In this document: positions 35,701 through 46,470 of the stretch, one piece after another
How positions within the stretch are numbered: the first letter of the stretch is position 1
Layout of the letters: each line of letters begins with the position of its first letter
Assembly (NCBI GenBank): GCA_028023455.1
Contig: JAQFVV010012418.1
Location: forward strand, 5,823,244-5,887,243
Reading direction: 5' to 3'
DNA: 64,000 nucleotides
Source: Epiperipatus broadwayi
Lineage: Eukaryota > Onychophora > Udeonychophora > Euonychophora > Peripatidae
Notes under the pieces: generated by a model
The model's input: the letters and a program-made list of their open reading frames with translations, nothing else
Told to the model about the DNA's origin: nothing
The model's database searches: none
Made by a program: the position numbers and the translations under genes

Positions 35701-36016
35701 ATAATGCAGTGATTTTTAAGAACTGTCATTTTTGACCTGTAACATATAAAAATAAAGTAGGCATATAGACATTTTGTCCTCAAAAAAATGCTAATAGAGT
35801 AGTTATTAAGAATTTACCTGTTCAGTTATTATAAAATTTCTAAGAACAATCAAAAGGTGTCTCTTAAATTAATAACAAACTAATTTTTGAAGTCTAGTGT
35901 ATTTAGTAATACATTATGAATTCTGGGAAACAAAAAAAAACCAACATATTTATTTCATAATACTTTCAATTTTTTACCATTATTTAATGATGTACTTTTT
36001 TTTTTTTTTTTTGAAG
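32797..36016. other. Intronic stretch between exons c and d
   Basis: AT-rich DNA in which the only notable object is the long minus-strand open frame at 33788-34300. Minor frames at 33138-33491 and 35522-35704 are low-complexity. Confidence 0.5.
33788..34300 (-). CDS. Unassigned 170-codon open frame
   Basis: An ATG-initiated frame antisense to the host gene, inside its intron. At this base composition a frame of this length without a stop is unusual. The residue mix is not extremely biased: it includes a serine-rich stretch in the middle, several histidines, four cysteines and no hydrophobic segment long enough to be a membrane helix. No domain was recognised. It may be a relic of a transposable-element protein, a lineage-specific gene or chance. 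I do not assign a function. Confidence 0.2.
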   Translation of the reverse strand: MVKRNFCGKTLEISRENKKMYLQNVLLTITRHKIYLDNIYLNTNITYILKLDVMKKGFKPRLSSSFQSFTPFYTTNIHDHIHVKKINDLQYTFHAEPALISLSRSSSLTHTHYQCSIYIKITNLQTLMDRFQSSPFSKSSVIHIIENLMMECSKPLFANFVAIPMLPICH

Positions 36017-36081
36017 CTGGTAATTTTACATTTCAAGCAGCTCTCTACCAAACTGGAGAAATTGTTTTCTCATATAAACAG
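36017..36081 (+). CDS. PLXDC: PLXDC-like protein, internal exon d
   Basis: A 65-base exon after a long T tract ending ttgaag, entering in phase 1 and leaving in phase 0 before donor GTACTT. It encodes AGNFTFQAALYQTGEIVFSY followed by KQ. SFTFQAALHHDGRIVFAYK is the equivalent in the vertebrate family, so the block is highly conserved. The N-F-T is a further glycosylation sequon. Confidence 0.93.
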
Positions 36082-37158
36082 GTACTTATTATATATATAT
36101 AATCATATGTCTTTATTAATTTAGATAAATATGCACAACTCATCAGTTGTTTTAATGACAGAATTTTTTTTTTTGTTTAAAAACTTAAAGTAGGATTTGT
36201 TATATAACTTTCATACATATAGCTTTCAACCAGGTCATTCTTGAGGAATAATTTCCTTTTATATATTAGTTTTCATTTTCTTGAAAGTTTATTTCTTGAG
36301 TGTTAAAGATTTTTATTTTGCCAATTATATAAATGCTTGTGTAATTTGTTGTAAGTGAAGATAGAAGTCATCACTATCTAGATTTATTAACTTCAAATAA
36401 GTGCATGGATGTGATATGGTTGAGCTAATGTGAAAGATGCACTGAGATATGAATAATATTTGAAAATATAGCAAGTAAAAAGAAATAGAATGTGGATGCT
36501 CTTTTTGGATATATTTATATTCAACTTGATTTTGCACAATCACAATTGAGTGATTAATTGTAAAACAATATAATAAAAGTTTTTGCAGCTTCATGCAACT
36601 GAAACTTTTACAGACCAGAAACTCTCAAAATGAAACCCTGTCACAATGTGAAAACACACACAAAAAATGCATTAGTGTTTTAAAATATTACTATTTTCAG
36701 TAATATGGTATTATACATATTATTAAGGACCATTGGTAGTGAATCTATTTGCCATGTCCTTTACTTGGGATGAACTGGATAAGACTTGAATATTTTTATC
36801 AAATTCCAAACAATATTCGACCCCCCCCCCCCATACAGGTGGAAAAATTTCATATCACCATGAATACTAAACTCATGATTCCACGTTTTTTTACAAGATG
36901 CATTAGCATTTTATAGGATGTGGTGTAAATGCATATTGCATAAATTAAACCTATAAATCATCCATGACTTCCAGATTTAATATTATTCCCTTAGTATTAT
37001 ATCGTAACTTGTATTGTTATTATTTTTTATATCTTTCTGAATTACTGGTATATATATTTTTAAGTGAAATTTTATAATAAAAATATCTGATTTTTTTTAT
37101 ATAAAATTTAGTGAGTTATTATTTTTGTATTATAATGTTTATTATTTATTTAATTTAG
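36082..37158. other. Intron between exons d and e
   Basis: About 1.1 kb, the shortest intron here. Contains a C14 run near 36820. No element recognised. Confidence 0.6.
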
Positions 37159-37249
37159 ATATCTGTTCCAGTATCTTTAAACATGAGTTCCAATCATCCT
37201 GTAAAGATAGGTTTATCTGATGCATATTATATTGATAATACAATATTAA
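37159..37249 (+). CDS. PLXDC: PLXDC-like protein, internal exon e
   Basis: Acceptor tttaatttag and donor GTAAGT bound 91 bases (phase 0 in, phase 1 out) encoding ISVPVSLNMSSNHPVKIGLS, then DAYYIDNTIL. HPVKIGLSDAY is the landmark: HPVKTGLSDA occurs at this place in the vertebrate proteins. An N-M-S sequon is present. Confidence 0.93.
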
Positions 37250-37432
37250 GTAAGTTTTTGTCATTTAATTTTATATTTCTTTAAGGCTTTATTTTTTCTT
37301 GTATACACATTCATGGTAGAGATTTATTATTAAATTATTTATCAATTAAAATTTATTTTAGGAACAAAATATATTTTATGTATACTTATTTTTCTTTCTT
37401 TTTGTATGTATGTGTGTTCTCTTAGAATTTTA

Positions 37433-37645
37433 TTAATCACAGAGGCAAAACTCTCCATACAATAGTTCCACTCAGTGCAAGCCAGAGTAATCAATAGATG
37501 CAGGAAGGTTTGTGCATAAAATCCCTATCTAGTGCACAAACCTTCCTGCATCCAGTGGCGCTACTATATTGAGAATTTTACCTCAATGAAAAACAGTTTA
37601 TGTAAGCATAAAGAATGGCGATCATGTGATGTTTGATGGTAATTG
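37433..37645. mobile_element. Hammerhead-family repeat R3, fold-back fragment
   Basis: The segment consists of the terminal part of the repeat (gaggcaaaactctcc ... ctatctagtgc) joined directly to an inverted copy of the same part (gcacaaaccttcctgcatcc ... gaattttacctc). The hammerhead region is missing. It is followed by a piece of the other terminus (gatcatgtgatgttt). It forms a fold-back structure of about 60-base arms. Confidence 0.6.
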
Positions 37646-38458
37646 TATTAGTAAAAACTTATTTTTTTATAAAATGCATAACGTGTTTTTATCCATATCT
37701 GTTCTGTATTAGACACTAATAAAACATAAATATCATTACTCTATAATTATTCAGGTGATAGTCATTAATAAAATTTTAAAAAAAAGATACATTTATTGAC
37801 TTTCTAACCAGAATAGATGATTAACAAACTGTTTTAGCACAATCAGAATTCCAAGTTGCTTTATGGGAGCCATCTAGTAAGAAGTTATTTTCATAATGAA
37901 AAAGAATTTGAATGATAATAAAATTTAAGTCATAAATAGTCAATTTCTTTTGTCAATATGAGTGATAATTGTAGAAATGAACATAAAAATAAACATTTAA
38001 GTAAAAGTATAGGACGATAACATTTCTGTACTATACAGAATTTCACTTTTTTTTTCCCAAAAGAAATTTACAGTTTGTTATAAGTTAGTATTGAATCTTT
38101 AAATCTTTTTTAAAATAATTTTAATAATTATGGCAATTACAAATAGTGACCCTGTTCATTGCAACATTTATTGCTGTAAGTTATCATTCCAAAGTTATCA
38201 TTTAGAAAGTTTTTTAAATATTAATTTCAGAATCATTCTGAAAATTTAACTTTTAATTTATATTTTTATTTCTTTGTTTAGTACATACTGCAAATACCTT
38301 GTATACATCAATAATAAATTCTGATTAAAAATTGAATATAGTCCTTTAGCAAGATCTTCTGTACCATGCTTCTAAGATATAATTTCTTGATTTCTAATAT
38401 CATATTTATTTTACATTTTTGTGAATCATTTTGTTTAATGGGCATACAAACCTATTAT

Positions 38459-39279
38459 TGTGTATTCGAATGCAGGCACTCAGAATACCAACAAATAAAT
38501 CAATAAATGAAATTTGGATAAGGACTGGATAATGATGAAATATTATAAATAGCAAAAAGGTATTGATACACTCCAACACAATATATATAATTCACTTATC
38601 ATTCAATTTCCACGACACATGGATGGTTTCCTTTGACCTCAGTTTCCAAAACACTTTTGCTTGACTCCTCAAACTAATGGAATTCTTTGGCTTCATTCAG
38701 ATGCTGCTCACAATCATGCTGGCTCCACACTAGAATGCCGCCCCATCACTTAAGAAGCTTCTTTCAGCCACAGTTCATTAAAATCTCTCACTAACAGTTT
38801 ACTTAGTAAATCCACTGGAATGAGAACCATGCACTTTGTTGCACATGCTATTTATTCACACAGTTTGGCCTCTGGCAATCCAGGGTTCATGCTTGATTGT
38901 TATCAGTCTTGTTTTACTCTCTTGTTGTTTTTAATTAGTCAGTTCCACTTCTATTGTATCAAGAAATATTGGTAATTAGCAAATATTTCTTGGCATTTAC
39001 CAAAAAATTTTCTTATCACATATGTAAATATTTTTATTGTTAAATCCTATGCAAAATTAATTATTAATTAAACCTTTTTACTTTCTATCTGATTTAATTA
39101 TACAACATTTGCTTTTCTTAAATTACTTTATTCAAACGTTCATTAATTTTACTCTGATTAATTAGTGATCTAAAAAAAAATATTCCTCTAATAATATTTT
39201 TCTTACTTTTACTGGAGTAGAAAAGACTTATAATTTATAATTATTGAATTGCAATGGACATATTTTTACAAACCCAACA
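38459..39279 (-). repeat. Gypsy 3' LTR
   Basis: Direct repeat of 43625-44436 with scattered substitutions and indels. Minus-strand ends are TGTTGGG and TACACA. It lies immediately after the polypurine tract. Confidence 0.8.
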
Positions 39280-39292
39280 CCTTTCCCCACTC
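39280..39292 (-). other. Gypsy polypurine tract
   Basis: Minus strand reads GAGTGGGGAAAGG directly before the 3' LTR TG, the expected site for plus-strand priming. Confidence 0.65.
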
Positions 39293-39789
39293 CAGAAAAA
39301 AATCCCTGTTTAGGTATCTTAGAAGTAGCCTTATAGTTTGCTGGGTTTTTGCTTCTACCATCTCGACCTGAGTGATTTTCCCTCCCGTTTTGGTAAAATC
39401 TGTTCTGTGTTTGAGCATTTTTTTCTTCCCACATGCTGTCTTTTATTGTGTGGTTATTATCTTTAATGTCTATCTTTGGTCCCTTTTTTTATTTCTGCTC
39501 ATGTTTTTGTTAGGATGGAATCATATGCTTTTGTTATTTTACGAACCCTGACATGATTTTCGTTAGCGTTTGTATTTCACATTGTTTTTTTCTCTAATTA
39601 TCACTATTACGATTGTTCCCTTTATCCACATCTTTCTTGGAATGTCTCTTATCCAGACCGCTGTTACCGCTGAACTTTGCTTTTCCAAAAGTATTATCCT
39701 TGTTTTGCCATGATCCATTTTGTTTTGAGTGGATTAATGATAGCTCGGTTCTTAATTTCCTTCCCATTAGTAGTTCTGCCAGTATATTC

Positions 39790-40330
39790 CTAGTTACTGT
39801 GCAAGGTGCTGCATGTTGTCACAGCATTATCTCTTGTAAAGTGTGTTTTTGTTCTGCTATAACTTTTTCTCAATGTCTTTTTGATTTGCTGGACTACTTT
39901 CTTTGCCAAGTCATTGGATGGTGGATGAAATGGGAGGATTCTGATATGCTGAATTCTGTTAAAGCTAAAATATTGCTGTGATGTGTATGTAGTGAAATCT
40001 GTCATGTTGTCAGAGACTAGTCTCCAGTAATCTATGTATCACAAAAAAAAGGTTGTTAAAACATTTGTTTCTTCTATGCTGGTGTTTCTTATTTCACAGC
40101 ATTCTGTCCACTTTGATTAGCCATTTACTATTATCAGAATCATTTTCCCTGAGATAGGGCCTATGTGATCTATGCATAATCTCTCATGGTCTCGTCTTTG
40201 GCCATGGTGTGTACTTTTTTGGTGGCAACTCTGCTTGACACTCAGCACATATTTTAATGCCTTTTTCAATATAGTATTTATATTAGACCACTAGATGTAG
40301 CTAGATGCCAAAGCTTTTGTTCCCCCTACC
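39790..40330 (-). pseudogene. Gypsy integrase remnant
   Basis: Minus strand reads in pieces: C-A-E-C-Q of the zinc-binding end, WERLCIDHIGPISGKMIL and QSKWTE of the catalytic core, VSDN-like spacer, then IQHIRILPFHPPSNDLAKK with the H-P-x-S-N motif and the helix VVQQIKKTLRK (frame 39790-40005). This is the core order of gypsy integrases. Frameshifts and at least one stop interrupt it. Confidence 0.75.
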
Positions 40331-40752
40331 CTGAATAACATTTATGAAATAAATATAAAACTGCCTTTTGTCCTGCGGGCGGCATCAACATTTTATCCCC
40401 CATTATTATGCAGTCTTTACATACTGATAGTTTTTCCTTGTTAATGCAAAATTCCTGAGCCACAAAATTTGATTTTGCATTTGCCATGCTTCCCATATCC
40501 ACTTTATAAGCAGTTGGTATCCTATGTTTTATTTTATCTATTGTTTGACTATCTTGCTTATTATTATATTTGAATTTATCTCATTTATGTAATTTACCAT
40601 TATTTTGGTGTTTATCGATTCACATTTATCTGGGCATCTTAACAGTGCATCTGCATGTGTTATCTGTATTCTCTTTTTGTAGTTTAACTGGTAATCGTAT
40701 GCTTATAGAATATTCTGCCAGTGTAACATTCTCGTATTAATGTGTTACAGTG

Positions 40753-41103
40753 CTAATATATCATGTCACAGAATTCCACGTAACAGTTTATAATCCATAA
40801 ATATTCCGAAATTTCTACCCCATATATACTGGTTAAATTTTTCAATGAGGAAACTATAGCCAGTACTTCTTTGTCTATTTGGCTATAATTTTTTTCTGCT
40901 TTAGAAAATGTGCATGATGTGGAGTCCACTGGTCTTTCACCCTTCTCATTGATGTAGGATAACACTGCTTCCACTGCATATTCAGATGCATCTGCCATTA
41001 TTTGAAGATCTTTGTCACTGTCGAAATGGACTAAAAGTGTATCCGATATTAATAGTGCTTTTGTCTTCTTGAAACTACATTGTGTCTCTGCGTCTTTTGC
41101 CAT
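40753..41103 (-). pseudogene. Gypsy RNase H remnant
   Basis: A 116-codon frame contains LLVHFDSDKDLQIMADASEY, VEAVLSYINEKGERPVDSTS and FSKAEKNYSQIDKEVLAIV. These are the catalytic-D and E-containing blocks of gypsy RNase H, which degrades template RNA during reverse transcription. The first D (ADAS) and the E of KEVLA are kept. The C-terminal histidine part is out of frame. Confidence 0.8.
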
Positions 41104-41208
41104 TTTTTGTCTTTCTTCAGTAAATTGTATAATGGTTTGGCTGCCATTGCTTTATTTTCTAGGAACAGTTCAAAAAAATTAACTAGACCCAGAAACACTT
41201 GCAACTAT

Positions 41209-41583
41209 TTAATATTTTCCAGTTTTTCTGCATTTTTTACTGCCTTGGCCAAGGTTTTTTCTTTTGTCCGAAATGATGTGGCCTAAGAAAACTAACTCTT
41301 GTGTTTTCCACACATAGTTTAATCCTTGATCTACTAAGTCTTTTGCAGCCTGTTTAATATATGATCTATTTTCATTTGGAAAAATATTAGGGGCTGTCGA
41401 GATTCCAAAAGGAAGTCTGTTATATCTAAAAAGGCTGAAAAGTATTGTTAATGTTAATATTTTTGCAGTTTTTTCTGTTACCTCGATCTGGTGATAAGCG
41501 GCATTGGGATCTAATTTTGCAAAATATTTTACTTTTGTTAAATCAGCTAGCACTTCTCTTATACATAGACATGGGATATACAC
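41209..41583 (-). pseudogene. Gypsy reverse-transcriptase remnant lacking YxDD
   Basis: The 124-codon frame holds KYFAKLDPNAAYHQIEVTEK, YNRLPFGISTAPNIF and LVFLGHIIS, the fingers/palm blocks of Ty3/gypsy polymerases. Between APNIF and DQGLNYVWK the stretch that should contain the catalytic Y-x-D-D is missing. An internal deletion therefore removed the active site, unlike point-mutation decay elsewhere in the element. Confidence 0.85.
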
Positions 41584-42019
41584 TTTTATTAAGTACTTAT
41601 TAACTATAACTCTTTAATCTCCACACGTAAGTTGCTCCATTTGATTTAGTAATAACTACTATCAGTGTTGCCCACTCTGCAGTATAAATACATCTTGTTT
41701 AACTAGCACTCTTATTTTTTCTTCTAAATTTTTCTTTTTGGGTTAATGATATTTGTCTGGCTTTACAAATGATGGGCCTGACTTTTCCCACCAATTCAAT
41801 GTATTTGATCTTATCAGGTCTATTTTTTTTGTGAATAATTCTGGGAAAATATGTTGTATCTCTTGTTCTGTTGATGAGTTGGTCACTGCATTTACGTTAA
41901 CATTGATTTCTATTTCTCTGAACCAGTCTCACCCTATTAGTGAACTGACTTCTTTCTGTATTATATATAGAGGCAAGTTAGCTGATTTATTTAAATATTT
42001 TATAGGAACTATCATGTAG

Positions 42020-42337
42020 TTATTAAAACAGGAAAAACTCTCCATACAGTAGTGCTCAGTGCAAGCCAGAATAATCAATGGATGCCAGAAGGCTTGTGCA
42101 TAAAATCCCTATCTAGTGCCTACTCATCCAATATCCCCAGACTAGTTTCTAGCTTGTGGCTTTCATCAGTGAGGAGCCTCAGATCTGAGAGCAGTGCACC
42201 TATAGCTTAGGATCCAATGCAACTCTCCAGCAGCCACCTTTTATCTCTACTTAACTACAAAATTATGAATCTAAAATTTAAAAACACAATGATATTTTCA
42301 ATCCAAGCTCATATAATCATGTGAGGTTTAGTGGTTT
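42020..42337 (-). mobile_element. Hammerhead-bearing repeat R4 inserted in gypsy
   Basis: One 318-bp unit of the family is flanked by identical 13-bp AACTATCATGTAG at 42007-42019 and 42338-42350. It starts (plus orientation) ttattaaaacagg and ends gtttagtggttt. It contains a core-intact hammerhead motif. It lies in the gag/protease part of the gypsy element and is therefore younger than that insertion. Confidence 0.85.
42126..42184 (-). ncRNA. Type I hammerhead ribozyme motif, R4
   Basis: Minus strand: TCCTCA (stem I), CTGATGA core, AGC-CACAA-GCT stem II, GAAA core, C-TA-G tiny stem III, GTC cleavage site, TGGGGA (stem I). All invariant core bases are present. Stem II is closed by an A-A apposition rather than the usual G-C. 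The outer half of stem I is weakened (AGATCTGAGG instead of ATCCAAGG). Stem II differs from the R6 copies by a paired change (AGC/GCT against GGC/GCC). Confidence 0.65.
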
Positions 42338-42442
42338 AACTATCATGTAGCTTACTATTTCCAACTCGTTTCCGCTTACATCTACATCCCTGTTAGATGT
42401 TTTGCGCATTTCAATGTCTACACAATCACCTCTAATCTGTTT

Positions 42443-42835
42443 TTACAATTTCTCTGAGATTATTGATATGCCTGACTCGCTGTCAATTTCCATGTCTATT
42501 TCTTTGTTGCCAACCTCAACTTGCAGCATAAACTTATTTTTCCCAGTTTTGTTTGCTTTGTTAACGTTACCAATGCTATCAATTGTGCCTAAATTAGTTT
42601 GTCTTTTGTTGATAGGGTTCTTCATTTCTTCTATGTCTTGGTTAGGTGTGGTCCATAGTTTCCATTCTATATTCTTTATTCTATCTTTTATCTTTCCATA
42701 CCAGTTTTTTACTTTTGTTCCTATCTCTTCGCCTAACCTTTTTACCTTTACTATTTCTTGTATTTGTATTCTTGCTTCTATTCCTTTTTTTCTAATTGCT
42801 AATGCTACATACAATAGTCTTAACCCCTGTATCAA
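42443..42835 (-). pseudogene. Gypsy gag end and aspartic protease remnant
   Basis: A 130-codon frame ends MLQVEVGNKEIDMEIDSESG and ISIISEK. The position after gag and the D-x-x-x-G-x-S-I-I-S context identify the flap-side start of a retroviral-type protease, but the D-T/S-G active-site triad reads D-S-E-S-G, so the catalytic geometry is lost. Upstream residues are lysine-rich and may be a decayed gag zinc-knuckle region with no cysteines left. Confidence 0.6.
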
Positions 42836-42969
42836 CCTGTGTTAATATCACCTGACTTCATGACTTGTTTACTATTCATAAGCTTGTTAGCTTTTTAAAA
42901 CTTATTTGCTATTCACAGGTTCAAGCTGGTGACTGTGATATGTATGTGTATGCTTAAATGCACACACAT

Positions 42970-43610
42970 ATATAGATATAAACTTATAGAGGGAAAAAGT
43001 AATACGTTTAATAAGTTAAAGAAATTTTAAAAGACTTATTTTTTTAAAATTAGTAAGTAAAAGATTTATAATTTTTAAGATTAGAAAAAAATTATTTTCT
43101 AAAATGAATACCAGTCTAATTAATGAGAGTCTATACGTTGTTAATGAAATAAAACAATTAAAGGAATTCAAGTTAGGTTTCCTTTGTAAGATAGATGACA
43201 AATTATAAAAATAACTCATTAAGATAATGTAAATTCTTGTATGGAGTTTAAAATGAAAAATCACCTGAGTGGATGGTCAGGAATACTAGCTAATCAACTT
43301 TAGGGATTGAACAATGAATGCCTCAGCACTTATTTGATGGACAAGAGAGCACTTGATTCTTGGAGCTTCACCTGTGCACAAGGACATATATATTGAATCA
43401 GATCATCTCCCATGGCACAGTGACTTCAGGTGTGGAGAACCGGCCTCTAAATGTGGGAACAGCCAGTTAGGACTCTTACAGGTCATACTGATCTAAATTA
43501 TTATTTATGTATGCCTTCGGGCCTTATATTTTAAATTATCTAAATAATAATTGTTAGTAGTGATTTGTACTCTAGGGAAGTGCACTCTTAAATTAGCTAG
43601 ACATAGTAGA
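42970..43610 (+). repeat. Interspersed repeat, about 640 bp, copy 2
   Basis: Inverted counterpart of 27765-28455. It stops about 15 bases from the gypsy 5' LTR. Either it is an insertion that removed the primer-binding site, or it is the leader of the gypsy family and copy 1 is a leader fragment. No coding sequence. Confidence 0.6.
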
Positions 43611-43624
43611 CTGCAGCAACTTGT

Positions 43625-44436
43625 TGTGTATTTGAATGCAGGCACTCAGCATACCAACAAATAAATCAATAAATGAAATTTAGATAAGGACTGGATAATG
43701 ATGAAATATTATAAATAATGAAAAGTTATTGATGCACTCCAATACAGTACATATAATTCATTTATGGTTCAATTCCCATGATGCACATAACAGCTTTCTG
43801 CTTTCTGAACTGTTTCCTTTGGCCTCATTTTCCTAAACACTTTGGCTCAACTCCTCAAACTAATGGAGTTCTTTGACTTTGTTCAGCTGCTGCTCACAAT
43901 CATGCTGGTTCTACACTAGAGCGCTGCCCCTCACTTAAAATTCTTTCCGCCACTGTTCATTAAAATCTCCCACCAACAGTTCACTTAGTAAATCCATTGG
44001 AATGAGAACCACGCACTTTACTGCACACGTCATTTATTCATACATTTTGGCTTTTAGCAGTCTTGGGTTTCCTCTTGGTGTTTGAATTAGCCAATTCCAC
44101 TTCTATTGTATCAAGAAATATTTGTAATTAGCAAATATTTCTTGGCAATTACTAAATGCAATTTTCTTATTACATATTACTTCAATATTTTCTATTGTTA
44201 ATTCCTACACAAAATTAATCATTAATTAAACCTTTTACTTTTTATCTGATTTAATTATACTATGTTTGCTTTTTTTAAATTAATTTATCCAAACATTCAT
44301 TAATTTTATTCTTATCAGTTAGTGATCTAAAGAAAATATATTCTTCTAATATATTTTCCTTACTTTTGCTGGAATACAAAAGTCTTACAATTTTTAATTA
44401 TTAAATTGCAATGTAAATATTTTTACAAACACAATA
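43625..44436 (-). repeat. Gypsy 5' LTR
   Basis: Pairs with 38459-39279. Minus-strand start is TATTGTG (TGTTGGG in the other LTR) and end ATACACA. The visible divergence between LTRs points to an old insertion. Confidence 0.8.
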
Positions 44437-44829
44437 CGTATATAAACATTCTTATAAATAATTCCCCAATTGTAAATCATTTTTTACATAAATATCCATC
44501 TATTGATATATTTATTTATAAACATCATATTATGTGATTGGTTTATTTATATTTTAATCTATCAACTTACTATTAAATAAGTATTGGACTATATTCATGT
44601 ATAAGTGTTAATGTCAAGAAACAGGAAGTGATAGTTGTTAGTAGTTTATACAACTGGGTCAAATATAACAAAGTCATTTCTGATAGATTAGTTTTTTTTG
44701 AAAAGTAAATGATTGTATTGTTTAATTGATGTTTACTAAGTATGTTGTTTGATATTTTAAGAATATTTTGGTTGTAAATATTTGTGAAGCTGTAAATAAT
44801 TATATCGGCTAGTACAATATTGATGTGAT

Positions 44830-45860
44830 GTGATTCACTGTGGCTTCTCTTTTATTGGAGTCAGGAATCTCTGGGCCATTATGCCCAGAAAAACCTGTTA
44901 GCCACCTTACCTTCTCTTTCCATTCCCTACTCTAAGTTTTTTCCATATTTTTTCCTACCCCACTCCATCCCATTTCTGCAACATAATCTTTGTCAACTAT
45001 ATGACCTTTATATCTAAATCCACCTTATCTTTCCCCAAACCCAGCATAAAAACCAAAAAACCCACTTTCTGTATAATCACTTTGTTTATATTTATTCTCC
45101 CGCAACTTCATTATTTGTACCCTTTCTGCTTGCAGGCATTTACATTCAATTAACAGATGTCTAATATTTTCTATGCCTTTTTTACATAACTTGCAGACTA
45201 ACCCATATTTTTCCATTTATGTGTATATTCCCCTGTTACTAAAAATACTGTTCGAGCCTTAAAAAGTAAACTACTTTCCTTGCTATTATTATAAATTAAC
45301 TCACATCAAATATTCTGTTTACTTCTATATATATTTAAACTCTTTTTACTCTCCATACTAGTTCTCCATCTCTTCAACTTCTTATCTTTTTAATGCATGT
45401 ATTCTTTTATTCCATTTCTTTCCACTGTAACACTCAACAATTCTCCTAACATAATCATCCTACCTATTGTATAAATATAGTCACATAAATTCTTTATTTA
45501 AATCTTCTGCTTACCATACTATCTTCGTCACCTCTCTTGTTGCCCATCCTTTACTAATAACCCAATTAAATACTATTTTAGTTTTTCCTATTATCTATAA
45601 ATTGTAATCTACCGAACATTTTTGTTTTGATTTTTGCATCTCTCATATAAAAACTTGATTATCCCATTTGTCCCTGAATCGCTTCCTTTGCCATCCAAAC
45701 ATCTGCATCTAATGCATGTCTTCCTACTTGTACTTTTTTAAAGTAATCTAACAGCTCATTACTAACACATAATGTATCATTACTATAAGTTAACTCTGCT
45801 ACTGCCACTTCATACAATTCTAGTTACATCATATTTATTATATGAAAACACTTTTCTTTG
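44830..45860 (-). pseudogene. LINE 3' region with CCHC-type C-terminal motif
   Basis: Minus strand frame 45025-45216 reads YGLVCKLCKKGIENIRHLLI followed by ECKC, the C-x2-C...H-x4-C motif found after the reverse transcriptase in several LINE clades. Just upstream, in another frame, ESSLLFKARTVFLVTGEYTH matches the block usually preceding that motif. The rest (45240-45860) is too decayed to place. The element clade cannot be fixed. Confidence 0.6.
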
Positions 45861-45879
45861 CTTTCATATTTGAAATTTA

Positions 45880-46470
45880 AGCAATATATATCTAGTGCAA
45901 GCTATAGTAATCAATGGATGCTAGAAAGTTTGTGCATCAGAATTCATATCTAATGCCTACTTATCCATTATCCCCAAACTAATTTTTAGCTTATGATTTT
46001 CATCATTGAGAAGCCTTAGATCTGAGAGCAATTCATTTAGATTTATGGATCTAATACACCTTTTCAGCAGCCATCTTTTACTTTTAATTAACTATAAAGG
46101 TATGAGACCAAATTGAAAACAATGTTTTTAATCCAAGCGAATTTGTTTGTATACTCATATAGATCTAAACTCAGTTCAGTAGTTATTTTAGTGTCTTTGG
46201 TTTTTTTAATAACCAGTCACCAACATTTTTTGGCAAGTATTGTTATTGAACCACTAAAACATCATATGACTATCATTTCTTATGCTTACACAATCTGATA
46301 AAATAACAGCAACTCTCTCCATACAATAATGCCACCTAGTAAAGGCCATAGTAATCTAACATCTATTGATTCTTATTGCTTGCTCTAAGTGGCACTATTT
46401 TACAGGGTTAATTCTGTTTTATCTGTTTGTGTAAGCATAACAAATGGTGGACATGTAATGTTTATTTGAG
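45880..46470 (-). mobile_element. Hammerhead-bearing repeat R5 (old copy)
   Basis: A full-length but strongly diverged unit plus part of a second (46310-46450). Landmarks such as ccattatcccc, the stretch ccatcttttac and the terminus atgactatcatttcttatgct are recognisable. The ribozyme region at about 45960-46020 has lost core bases (CAATGATGA-like). Confidence 0.6.

Larger units (their letters stand above)
38459..44436 (-). mobile_element. Degenerate Ty3/gypsy retrotransposon with both LTRs
   Basis: Two direct repeats of about 820 bp (38459-39279 and 43625-44436) enclose minus-strand gag/protease, reverse transcriptase, RNase H and integrase remnants in the order of Ty3/gypsy. LTR ends are TGTTGGG...ATACACA for the downstream copy. 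Every coding segment carries stops or deletions, so the element is dead. Two later insertions are visible: the hammerhead repeat R4 at 42020-42337 and probably the repeat at 42970-43610. No convincing target duplication was seen (attat against cgtat), and no tRNA-type primer site could be recognised next to the 5' LTR. Confidence 0.85.

Noticed and set aside
39613-39981. 122-codon + strand frame
   Set aside because: It is the reverse strand of the gypsy integrase region; the minus strand carries recognisable integrase blocks.
42402-42845. 147-codon + strand frame, hydrophobic
   Set aside because: Complement of the lysine-rich gypsy gag/protease frame on the minus strand; the apparent membrane-like character is an antisense effect.
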